Positions 7,962 to 15,762 of a stretch of DNA of 64,000 nt are shown one piece after another. The translations under genes and the position numbers were made by a program. Positions within the stretch are counted from its first letter, which is position 1, and every line of letters starts with the position of its first letter. The notes beneath the pieces are model-generated. The model ran no database searches. It saw only the letters and a program-made list of their open reading frames with translations, and had not been told where the DNA came from. This DNA is from Paenibacillus peoriae (lineage in GTDB: Bacteria; Bacillota; Bacilli; Paenibacillales; Paenibacillaceae), in assembly GCF_022531965.1 (NCBI RefSeq), contig NZ_CP092831.1, forward strand, positions 1,082,001 through 1,146,000. Direction: 5' to 3'.

Positions 7962-8381
7962 ATGAAGCTGCTTGTAACTGTAAAAAGTCTGGGAAAACGC
8001 AAGCCCGCACTCGCACGACAGGAAATAGAACTGAGTCCTGCTCCAAAAACATTGCGAGATTTGATTACTGCAACCGTTGCTTTGAATGTTCAAAAGCTGC
8101 GGGATAAGCAGGAGAGTGTCGCGCTGATTCCATTCCTCACGGGAGAGGAAGTTGAGGCACAAGGCGAGATAGGCAAAGTAGGATTCGGTTCCATATATAA
8201 TGATGGTGTCCCGGATATTAAGGATGCTGTGAACACAGCGATGCAGGCCTTTGAAGATGGTTTATACAGAGTTTTTGTGTGTGACGAGGAAACTATTGAA
8301 CTGGATGCTCCTTTGGCACTTAAGGATGGGAATGAAATTGTATTTATACGCTTCACAATGCTGGCTGGAGGCCTATGGTAG
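7962..8381 (+). CDS. Small protein with possible ubiquitin/MoaD-like fold and C-terminal Gly-Gly
   Basis: I do not recognise a named family. The 139-residue protein begins with a strand-like MKLLVTVKSLGK, then EIELSPAPKTLRDLI, reminiscent of the beta-grasp start of MoaD/ThiS proteins. It ends LKDGNEIVFIRFTMLAGGLW, which resembles their final strand and C-terminal Gly-Gly (here residues 136-137) plus two extra residues. A central insert of about 60 residues is not explained. No signal peptide or membrane helix is seen. The DUF4132 gene starts 15 bases later, so the two are almost certainly cotranscribed. Start ATG 7962 has AAGGAAGGGGA upstream. The fold assignment is inference by eye. Confidence 0.7.
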   Translation: MKLLVTVKSLGKRKPALARQEIELSPAPKTLRDLITATVALNVQKLRDKQESVALIPFLTGEEVEAQGEIGKVGFGSIYNDGVPDIKDAVNTAMQAFEDGLYRVFVCDEETIELDAPLALKDGNEIVFIRFTMLAGGLW

Positions 8382-8396
8382 AGGGGGAAATGAAAT

Positions 8397-11300
8397 ATGC
8401 ATCGAGAGAACAATGAGCAAGAATATTTCACCACACTGAAGGAGCGCGCGGCGCAACTGGAGGGACAACAACAGGAGTTGGCTCAGTATGTTGTGGAACT
8501 GAGTAAGCTTCATTACATACAGGAGAACGAGGAGCCATTTAACGAATGTCAGCGAATATTAAAAGAACGGGCGACAGAAAGCGGAGAACCGCTGTTTAAG
8601 CCACTAACAGAGGTATTACGTGCTCTAATTGGACAAACAGCGGGCGATGTATTCGCACATCTAACAGAGCATGTGACTGAATATCCATACAGCACCGGGT
8701 ATGCGCGAAAACCGTTCCGCACTTCAGATATTACGGCCCATACTTCCCGAGTTTATAAAAGAATGGTGCAGTTGATCCGAATGGACTGTATCGGATTCTC
8801 TATAATGGATTATTTAACGAAAAAAGATTATGAATCAGGTAGGGATTACCGGATTCAGGAAACGATTGGTGATTGGATTGCTTACGAGCTAGACAACGGC
8901 AATTCACAGGTGCTTGAGGCGCTAAAAGCTATTATTTATGGGGATAATCAGGCGGCGTTACTTACACGCAATATGATTAAAGGCATGCTCCTGAGTCATC
9001 AGGAGGAGAATTATCGCATGATCGGAGAGCTCCTGGCAGCTGCCAAACTCCAAGAGGGATTGCGCCAAAGTATTGTGGAACAAATGGATGAAGGAACCCC
9101 GGAGGCTCTAATATATCTGTTAAAGTTGATCATCGACCAAGGCTTCATTCGTTACAGCTCGGTAGTGCGGGCGCTTGCAGTATGGACGGGAATGGGCTTG
9201 GAATCCGCCAATCAACGGGTCGTTCGCCAACTGATCGAGCAGGCATATGAAGCATTGACTCGTAGTGAACTGCGCCAGGAATGGCTGACCAGCTCAAATG
9301 CTAATGAAGTGTATATGAGTTTGTGGGCTACCGCAGTACATGAGGAACGTGATCTGTATGGACAGGTTCGGAAACTCATGGAGCAGGGAGCAACTTACCA
9401 GAAGATCGTAGCACTGTATGTACTGTCTAACAGTGACAACAAGGATGTGCGCCTCGGAATTGCGAGAGAATATCTGGATGAAACAGATCCGGAGCTTCAA
9501 TATTGGATTCTGACGAACTATACAAGTAATTATTTTTATGAATGGATAGAAGGCGGGACCGTCGCGGATCGGATCGTTAAAGTGGTGCGCACTCCTTTGC
9601 TGGAGAGCAAAGAGGAGCGGCGTAAGGATTTTGAACGACTTCATAACCTGTTTGTACATATAAAAAAGGGTGAGTCCACCGAGCCCTCCAAGGTGCTAGA
9701 TTTTGTAAATCTGTATCACCGCTCAGATGCACCTATTCAAAAAATGCTATATCTCGCTGGCTATGATATGGACGCTTCTTGGATTGGGGAAATCATAGCC
9801 TTAAAGGAACAGATTAGCCCTAATCTGCGTGGCGAACTGTTGAACCATTTTGTGCAAAATCCTGAGGATACGGTACAGCGTGATTTTATTTTTTCCAGTT
9901 TGTCGGACAAAAGTATGAGTATCCGTGAGTTCGCTGTGGCCAAGGCGCGTAAGCTGACGCTGTCGGAACCAGAAATGCAACAAATGGAAGCCTTACTAAA
10001 GCTCAAGACGGGCTCATTGCGACAAAGTGTCATTGGTGTGTTGCTCTCACAATCGGAAGAGCCGCTCGCTGGCTCATTGGAACGCTTGCTGCGTGCTAAG
10101 GCGGAGCTGCAACGATTGGGTGGACTGGAGGTATTGACGAAGATATATGCAGACCCGGATCGTGCCGAACAGTATGAAAACCTGCGGGCTTTGGCGGATA
10201 TCATACAGCAACCTACCGCCAAAGAGGAGCAACTGCTGTCCAAACTGGGACAGGAGGATGCTTATACAGGGGCTAACGGTTTTGGCCTGTACGATCCGAA
10301 TGTCAAGGAAGCTTGGTTGGAAGAGAAAGTGGATCTGGATGATTTTAGATTGGCCGATGTTTTTGTTAGTCCATTGGAGAAGCTCAAGCAGTTTTTGACT
10401 GGACTGGATGAGCTTGTTCATCATCATCGTGATGTGGAATATACAGCGGAATATTATTCAGGCTACAAAGATACATCGCTTATTGGGACGAACCTTCGCC
10501 CTCTACGGCTGGTTCAGGTCGATGAAGAAGTAGATTCCAGGCTGTCTTTATATCCTCTTTATGAGGAGTGGGACCGTTATTTGCAGGAAAGCGGCATAGA
10601 AGCACGTGAACTGCTGGAGCTTGTTTTTTATGACCGATTGGAGCCTATGGACCGAACGCTGGATCGCTACTATCGATACTTTTCTTTTAAAATGGACTAT
10701 TCAGAGCTAAGCAAGCACATGCTGCTGGAAGGATGGCGTAAAGACTTCGCTGAGCAAATGTATCCTGTGGATCGGATTAACGAGGTTCAAAGATGGATGG
10801 CAGAGCTGACCTACTCCGATCAGGTAAGCACATTAGTTAATGCTTATTTTATGGACACATCCGGTGACCAAACATTTGACGTAATTGACCTTGCTTTAAA
10901 TTCACTAATGCAGTGCGTGCCTAAGGACAGACCAGCAGAGGATTTGGGAATGCTCCATCTATTGTCCGGCCCGTGGGTGGCGCTGGAGAAGGGGCAGGTT
11001 CATGATAATGAGTCCTTTAAGCGCTTTTTCCATACTTTTGTGAACTACGCAGAACTGCCAGGAGCGGAAAATCGTTTTTATTCTCCGCTGGATCTGGAGG
11101 ATTATTTCAAAGCCTATGAAAAAGGGTTGATCGGTGTAGGGGAAGTATATCGGGAACTGCTGGCCGGTAGTGAAAGCAGAAGACATATGAGTACCTTAAC
11201 CAATGTCCGCAATACATGGATTTCTAGCAACCCAGAATTTTTGGAGATACGCCGTACGGTTATTGATCGACTGTTAGAGGTTGAATTGGTTCGAGGCGAT

Positions 11301-13364
11301 TTGCCTACCGAGGCTACGCCAAAGGTTATGGGCTTGAACCGGATTGAAGGCATGGATTATTTTATCCGTATTCTGGAGGGTCTCGACAAGGAAACATTCG
11401 TGCGTGGTTATGTGTACGGTTACGGTGATCGTATTACCAAAAAGGAATCGTTCAGTCACTTGCTCAAGGCATGTTATCCGAATGATGGCGAGGATGCCAC
11501 GTTGCTCAAGGAAAAGTTAAAGGACACTAAAATTACAGATAAACGTCTGCTGGAGGCGGCAATGTATGCCCCGCAGTGGATTGAGATTGTAGCGGGTTAT
11601 CTCGGATGGGAAGGACTTCGCAGTGCGGCATGGTATTTCCATGCGCATATCAATGAAGGTTTTTCGGCCGAGAAGGAAACGATTGTAGCTCATTACTCGC
11701 CGATTGCTCCGCAAGATTTTAATGATGGTGCCTTCGATATTCACTGGTTTCATGAGGCTTATGAGACGTTGGGCGAGGAACGTTTTGATCTGCTGTACGA
11801 TTGTGCCAAGTATATTTCGGCTGGAGCCAATCATCGTCGATCCCAGTTGTTTGCGGATGCGACGCTGGGTAAGCTCAAACGGAGTGAAATGGAAAAATCA
11901 GTGGAAGACAAGCGAAACAAAGACCATTTGCTGACCTACAGTTTGATTCCACTTGCTCAGCCACCTGAACCAGATGTACGCGAACGTTATGATTTTATCC
12001 AAAGGTTTCTGGAACAAAGCAAAAAATTTGGGGCACAGCGTAAGGCCAGTGAGGCACTGGTTTCGCGGATTGCGCTCGGGAATTTGGCGCGTAACGCAGG
12101 TTATGATGACGTAACCCGTCTCGTCTGGGACATGGAGGCTCGCAAGCTGGATGATCTCCGGTCTTATTTTGAGCCACATGCTTTGGACGAGGCTACAACG
12201 GTGCAGCTCGTCATTGATGATGAAGGAGCGGCAGATATTGAAATTGTAAGCAAAGGCAAGACGCTGAAATCCATTCCGGCTCGTTTCAAGAAGGATGAGT
12301 ATATCACGGCATTGAAGGAGCTTAAAGGAGATCTGGTGGATCAGTATCGCAGAGCTCGGAAGGAATTGGAGCGCTCTATGGAGTCTGGCACGACCTTTAT
12401 GGTGAAGGAATTGAGAGGATTGCTGGGTAATCCTGTGCTTGCTCCGTTGGTGCGGACACTGGTTTTCAAGGCTGGCGAGCACCTCGGATATTTTAATGGG
12501 GATACGTTGGTGTTGACTGATCCTTCTGCTGAACAGCATTCTATAGGAGAAGAGGATAAGCTGATTATCGCTCACCCCCTTCACTTGTTCGAAAGTGGTC
12601 GTTGGAGCGACTTTCAGAAGGACTTATTCGACCGTCAGATACGCCAGCCATTTAAGCAGGTGTTCCGTGAGCTGTACCTGCTGAATGCTGATGAACGTGC
12701 CAACGCGACCGTTTCCCGTCGATATGCGGGACACCAGGTACAGCCGAATAAGACGGTATCCCTATTGAAAGGTCGCCAATGGACGGTCAGCTATGAGGAT
12801 GGACTCCAGAAGGTGTACTATGCTGAGAATCTGATTGCCAACCTGTATGCCATGGCGGACTGGTTCTCACCAGCAGATACCGAGGCTCCTACGCTGGAGA
12901 CCGTGCAGTTCTTTGATCGGACAACGTATAAGAGCGTACCGTTGGACGAAGTTCCTCCTGTTCTGTTCTCCGAAGTTATGCGGGACGTGGATCTGGTCGT
13001 CAGTGTTGCCCATGTAGGCGGCGTTGATCCAGAGGCCAGTCTGACGACGATTGAAATGCGTAGGGTCATTGTGCAGGAATCACTTCGCCTGCTGAAAATT
13101 AGCAATGTACGCGTGGATGGGAATTATGCACGTGTAGATGGGACTCTTGGCGAATATGCTGTGCATTTGGGAAGCGGGGGTGTCTATAAGCAAGCGAAGG
13201 GAGCGCTGCATATTATTCCGGTGCATTCGCAGCATCGTGGACGCATCTTCCTGCCGTTTCTGGACGAAGACCCAAGAACAGCCGAGATTTTATCCAAAAT
13301 TGTGTTGTTGGCCGAGGATCAGAAGATCAAGGACCCGCAAATTCTTACACAGCTTCAAGCGTAG
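8397..13364 (+). CDS. Giant DUF4132 (YehI/MolR-like) protein
   Basis: A 1655-residue cytoplasmic protein with no signal peptide or membrane helix. The first ~650 residues are helical and look like HEAT/armadillo-type repeats. The C-terminal part (about residues 1230-1655) has the DUF4132-type region: RFKKDEYITALKELK, YFNGDTLVLTDPS, LIIAHPLHLFESGRWSDFQ, the RRYAGHQVQPN segment and a final domain with RVDGTLGEYAVHLGSGGVY and GRIFLPFLDEDPRTAEILSK. E. coli YehI and MolR carry this family with an added WGR domain, not seen here. Function is unknown. It follows the Gly-Gly protein by 15 bases. Start ATG 8397 has GAGGGGG upstream. Confidence 0.85.
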   Translation: MHRENNEQEYFTTLKERAAQLEGQQQELAQYVVELSKLHYIQENEEPFNECQRILKERATESGEPLFKPLTEVLRALIGQTAGDVFAHLTEHVTEYPYSTGYARKPFRTSDITAHTSRVYKRMVQLIRMDCIGFSIMDYLTKKDYESGRDYRIQETIGDWIAYELDNGNSQVLEALKAIIYGDNQAALLTRNMIKGMLLSHQEENYRMIGELLAAAKLQEGLRQSIVEQMDEGTPEALIYLLKLIIDQGFIRYSSVVRALAVWTGMGLESANQRVVRQLIEQAYEALTRSELRQEWLTSSNANEVYMSLWATAVHEERDLYGQVRKLMEQGATYQKIVALYVLSNSDNKDVRLGIAREYLDETDPELQYWILTNYTSNYFYEWIEGGTVADRIVKVVRTPLLESKEERRKDFERLHNLFVHIKKGESTEPSKVLDFVNLYHRSDAPIQKMLYLAGYDMDASWIGEIIALKEQISPNLRGELLNHFVQNPEDTVQRDFIFSSLSDKSMSIREFAVAKARKLTLSEPEMQQMEALLKLKTGSLRQSVIGVLLSQSEEPLAGSLERLLRAKAELQRLGGLEVLTKIYADPDRAEQYENLRALADIIQQPTAKEEQLLSKLGQEDAYTGANGFGLYDPNVKEAWLEEKVDLDDFRLADVFVSPLEKLKQFLTGLDELVHHHRDVEYTAEYYSGYKDTSLIGTNLRPLRLVQVDEEVDSRLSLYPLYEEWDRYLQESGIEARELLELVFYDRLEPMDRTLDRYYRYFSFKMDYSELSKHMLLEGWRKDFAEQMYPVDRINEVQRWMAELTYSDQVSTLVNAYFMDTSGDQTFDVIDLALNSLMQCVPKDRPAEDLGMLHLLSGPWVALEKGQVHDNESFKRFFHTFVNYAELPGAENRFYSPLDLEDYFKAYEKGLIGVGEVYRELLAGSESRRHMSTLTNVRNTWISSNPEFLEIRRTVIDRLLEVELVRGDLPTEATPKVMGLNRIEGMDYFIRILEGLDKETFVRGYVYGYGDRITKKESFSHLLKACYPNDGEDATLLKEKLKDTKITDKRLLEAAMYAPQWIEIVAGYLGWEGLRSAAWYFHAHINEGFSAEKETIVAHYSPIAPQDFNDGAFDIHWFHEAYETLGEERFDLLYDCAKYISAGANHRRSQLFADATLGKLKRSEMEKSVEDKRNKDHLLTYSLIPLAQPPEPDVRERYDFIQRFLEQSKKFGAQRKASEALVSRIALGNLARNAGYDDVTRLVWDMEARKLDDLRSYFEPHALDEATTVQLVIDDEGAADIEIVSKGKTLKSIPARFKKDEYITALKELKGDLVDQYRRARKELERSMESGTTFMVKELRGLLGNPVLAPLVRTLVFKAGEHLGYFNGDTLVLTDPSAEQHSIGEEDKLIIAHPLHLFESGRWSDFQKDLFDRQIRQPFKQVFRELYLLNADERANATVSRRYAGHQVQPNKTVSLLKGRQWTVSYEDGLQKVYYAENLIANLYAMADWFSPADTEAPTLETVQFFDRTTYKSVPLDEVPPVLFSEVMRDVDLVVSVAHVGGVDPEASLTTIEMRRVIVQESLRLLKISNVRVDGNYARVDGTLGEYAVHLGSGGVYKQAKGALHIIPVHSQHRGRIFLPFLDEDPRTAEILSKIVLLAEDQKIKDPQILTQLQA

Positions 13365-13396
13365 AATAGAATTCTGATGTATATAGATTTATAATG

Positions 13397-13478
13397 AACT
13401 CAACGTTCGCATCTAGACAATGGTTTCAAATCCTCGACTGTGTAGGTGGAAACTTAGTTTAGTTGCGGAGGTTGAGTT
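13397..13478 (+). other. Long-range inverted repeat after the DUF4132 gene
   Basis: AACTCAACGTTCGCA (13397-13411) and TGCGGAGGTTGAGTT (13464-13478) can pair over most of 15 positions around a 52-base loop. The following ATTTAAT is not a proper T-run, so it may be a weak terminator or structured 3' end. Little else is visible between 13365 and 13594. Confidence 0.35.
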
Positions 13479-13594
13479 ATTTAATATTGAGCGTTTATCA
13501 AGCACGAATAAGGAGATATGGGTAATATTTTAGGTTCTGTGGTTTGATGGAAATCTAACAGTATAACAATTGACGATCATAGGAGAACATAACG

Positions 13595-14089
13595 ATGTTT
13601 AAAAGTATCTTTCTAAAAGAGTACTCAACCGAGTATCAATCACAAGTTGTCGATTTAATTTTACATATTCAAAAAGATGAATATAATATCGTCATAACCA
13701 AAGAAGATCAGCCAGATTTGCTTGATATTGAAAACTTTTATCAGCGTGGCAACGGCAACTTCTGGGTGGCTCTTCGTGAAGGAACCGTAATAGGGACTAT
13801 AGCTTTGTTAGATATTGGGAACCGTAAGACAGCACTTAGAAAGATGTTTGTAAAACAAAACTATAGAGGTAAAACATTCAATGTTTCGAATCAATTATTG
13901 CATCATTCCATAGGATGGGCTAAGGAAAGGTCTATTGAAGAAATCTATCTTGGAACAACACCACAATTCGTAGCAGCTCATCGATTTTATGAGAAGAATG
14001 GATTTGTTAGTGTAGATCCAGGAGAATTGCCGATTAGTTTTCCAGTCATGAAAGTGGATAAAAAGTTTTACAGATACATTATTCAATAA
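13595..14089 (+). CDS. GNAT family N-acetyltransferase
   Basis: A 164-residue protein with the GNAT fold: FWVALREGTVIGTIALLD near residue 52, the acetyl-CoA-binding strand and loop MFVKQNYRGKTFNVSNQLL near residues 85-105 (a variant of RxxGxG/A) and the C-terminal HRFYEKNGFV near 133. Substrate is unknown. It stands alone between the DUF4132 locus and an oxidoreductase and is visibly AT-richer than either. Start ATG 13595 has ATAGGAGAA upstream. Confidence 0.85.
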   Translation: MFKSIFLKEYSTEYQSQVVDLILHIQKDEYNIVITKEDQPDLLDIENFYQRGNGNFWVALREGTVIGTIALLDIGNRKTALRKMFVKQNYRGKTFNVSNQLLHHSIGWAKERSIEEIYLGTTPQFVAAHRFYEKNGFVSVDPGELPISFPVMKVDKKFYRYIIQ

Positions 14090-14289
14090 AATGATCCTGA
14101 ACCAAAACAATGCTGAGGGAAATTCCAGTTCAAAATGTGTGACTTAGTGGCCGCCGTGTCGTCTTGCTGCCAAGCCGCAATATAAACTATCGCTGAGCAG
14201 GAATTTCTTTTGTTTAGGACAGGCGTTTGCTAGAATAAAAGGGTATGTTGTAAGTCAACGTTAACCAAATTGCTGGGAGGGACACAAGT

Positions 14290-15273
14290 ATGAGCAAAAA
14301 GATTAAATGGGGAATTGTCGGCACAGGCTGGATCTCAGATCAATTTGTGGCGGATTTGGCGCATGTTACGAATGGAGAAGGGTATGCCGTTGGATCACGT
14401 ACTATTGAAAGCGCTACCGAATTTGCAGCTAAGCATCAAATATCACGAGCTTACGGGAGCTATGAGGAATTAGCACAAGATCCCGAGGTAGATGCTATTT
14501 ACGTAGGGACTCCTCATCCTTTTCATAAAGAAAATGTTCTGACGGCTCTTCGGGCGGGCAAAGCGGTCTTGTGTGAGAAACCCTTCACCGTCAATAGTAA
14601 AGAATTGGAGGAACTAATCGGCTTTGCACGTGAGCGTAAGCTATTCCTGATGGAAGCAATGTGGACACGTTTTTTGCCTCCGATTCGCCAAGTGCAGGAG
14701 TGGATACATGCGGGACACATTGGCGAGGTAAAGCTGGTTAAGGCAGAATTTGGTTTTCGGGTAGATTGGAACCCGGAGGGCCGGCTTTTGAACCTTGAGC
14801 TGGGCGGAGGTGCTCTGTTAGATGCAGGAATTTATCCGGTTTCTTTTGCTTCAATGGTCTTCGGTCCTGAACCTGAGCATGTATGGAGCACTGCTCATAT
14901 CGGGGAGACAGGCGTTGACGAGACATTTTCGATCTTGCTGGATTATGGGCAAGGACGCACGGCTATGCTTAACGGGGCAGTCCGTCTCGGATTGACGAAT
15001 GAGGCATACATCCATGGAACCAAGGGCTATATTCACATTCCGTCATTCCTAAACAGCACATCGGCTACTTTAGTTGTGGACGGTGAAGAGGCACAACACT
15101 TTCAGGATGACCGATCCTCTACAGGCTATGCCTTTGAAGCAGAAGAAGTCGGGCGTTGCTTGAACGAAGGTTTGCTCGAAAGTTCTACTATTTCTTTAGA
15201 TGAATCATTAGGAATTATGAAACTGATGGATCAGATTCGTTCACAGTGGGGACTTCGGTATCCGTTTGAATAA
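14290..15273 (+). CDS. Gfo/Idh/MocA family NAD(P)-dependent oxidoreductase
   Basis: A 327-residue cytoplasmic dehydrogenase. The N-terminal Rossmann fold has GIVGTGWIS near residue 9; the catalytic-region motif is CEKPFTVN near 97; the C-terminal sheet domain has ELGGGALLDAGIYP near 175. It resembles the dihydrodiol/sugar dehydrogenase-like branch of the family. The substrate, probably a sugar or cyclitol, cannot be told. Start ATG 14290 has GGGAGGGACAC upstream; a terminator follows directly, so it is monocistronic. Confidence 0.88.
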   Translation: MSKKIKWGIVGTGWISDQFVADLAHVTNGEGYAVGSRTIESATEFAAKHQISRAYGSYEELAQDPEVDAIYVGTPHPFHKENVLTALRAGKAVLCEKPFTVNSKELEELIGFARERKLFLMEAMWTRFLPPIRQVQEWIHAGHIGEVKLVKAEFGFRVDWNPEGRLLNLELGGGALLDAGIYPVSFASMVFGPEPEHVWSTAHIGETGVDETFSILLDYGQGRTAMLNGAVRLGLTNEAYIHGTKGYIHIPSFLNSTSATLVVDGEEAQHFQDDRSSTGYAFEAEEVGRCLNEGLLESSTISLDESLGIMKLMDQIRSQWGLRYPFE

Positions 15274-15282
15274 TCATATTCT

Positions 15283-15317
15283 TTCCAGGGACCTTTCAGG
15301 TTCTCTGGAATTTTTTT
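15283..15317 (+). terminator. Intrinsic terminator after the oxidoreductase gene
   Basis: TTCCAG-GG-ACC and GGT-TCT-CTGGAA form a stem followed by seven Ts. Confidence 0.8.
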
Positions 15318-15507
15318 GTTTGTGAGCGTTATTTTTGTATACATAAGTCTTTCCAATTCCCAAATAGCGACTTTGGTCGCACGCTAGGTAACGCCATATG
15401 AGTAAGTCAAGAGTGGGACATATGAATCATTTTTTGTGATTTAAATTAGTTAAAAAACCGTCATTAAAAAGTTACAAAAGTGTAATTTATTCATCGGTTA
15501 ACTGAAT

Positions 15508-15521
15508 TGTGAACGCTCTCT
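15508..15521. promoter_or_regulatory. cre-like site upstream of GH3 gene
   Basis: TGTGAACGCTCTCT matches 13 of 14 positions of the CcpA operator consensus TGWNANCGNTNWCA. Weaker 12/14 matches lie at about 15321 and 15706. The 15318-15762 gap holds no convincing gene; these sites suggest glucose repression of the GH3 gene. Confidence 0.4.
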
Positions 15522-15762
15522 TTTTATGAAAAAGAATGAAGGTCCTAGTATTGAATTTCCAAAAACTTTCAATGAAATTTCCGAAAATGTGCGGTAGGGT
15601 GGTTAACGTGTCACTTGAGCCATTGCGGCTTTTGCTGACTTGCTTGCTTATCCCGTGGCTCTGGATTCTTGTCGGAGCTCGCAGGATCGAGAGCCTTTGC
15701 AAGCCTGTGAGCGTTGAATAGGCATTCACCTCATGACCTAACATCAAGGAGGAATTACAAAC

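Noticed and set aside
15536..15721. 61-codon ORF upstream of GH3
   Set aside because: No ribosome site; low-complexity composition; region carries cre-like sites instead.
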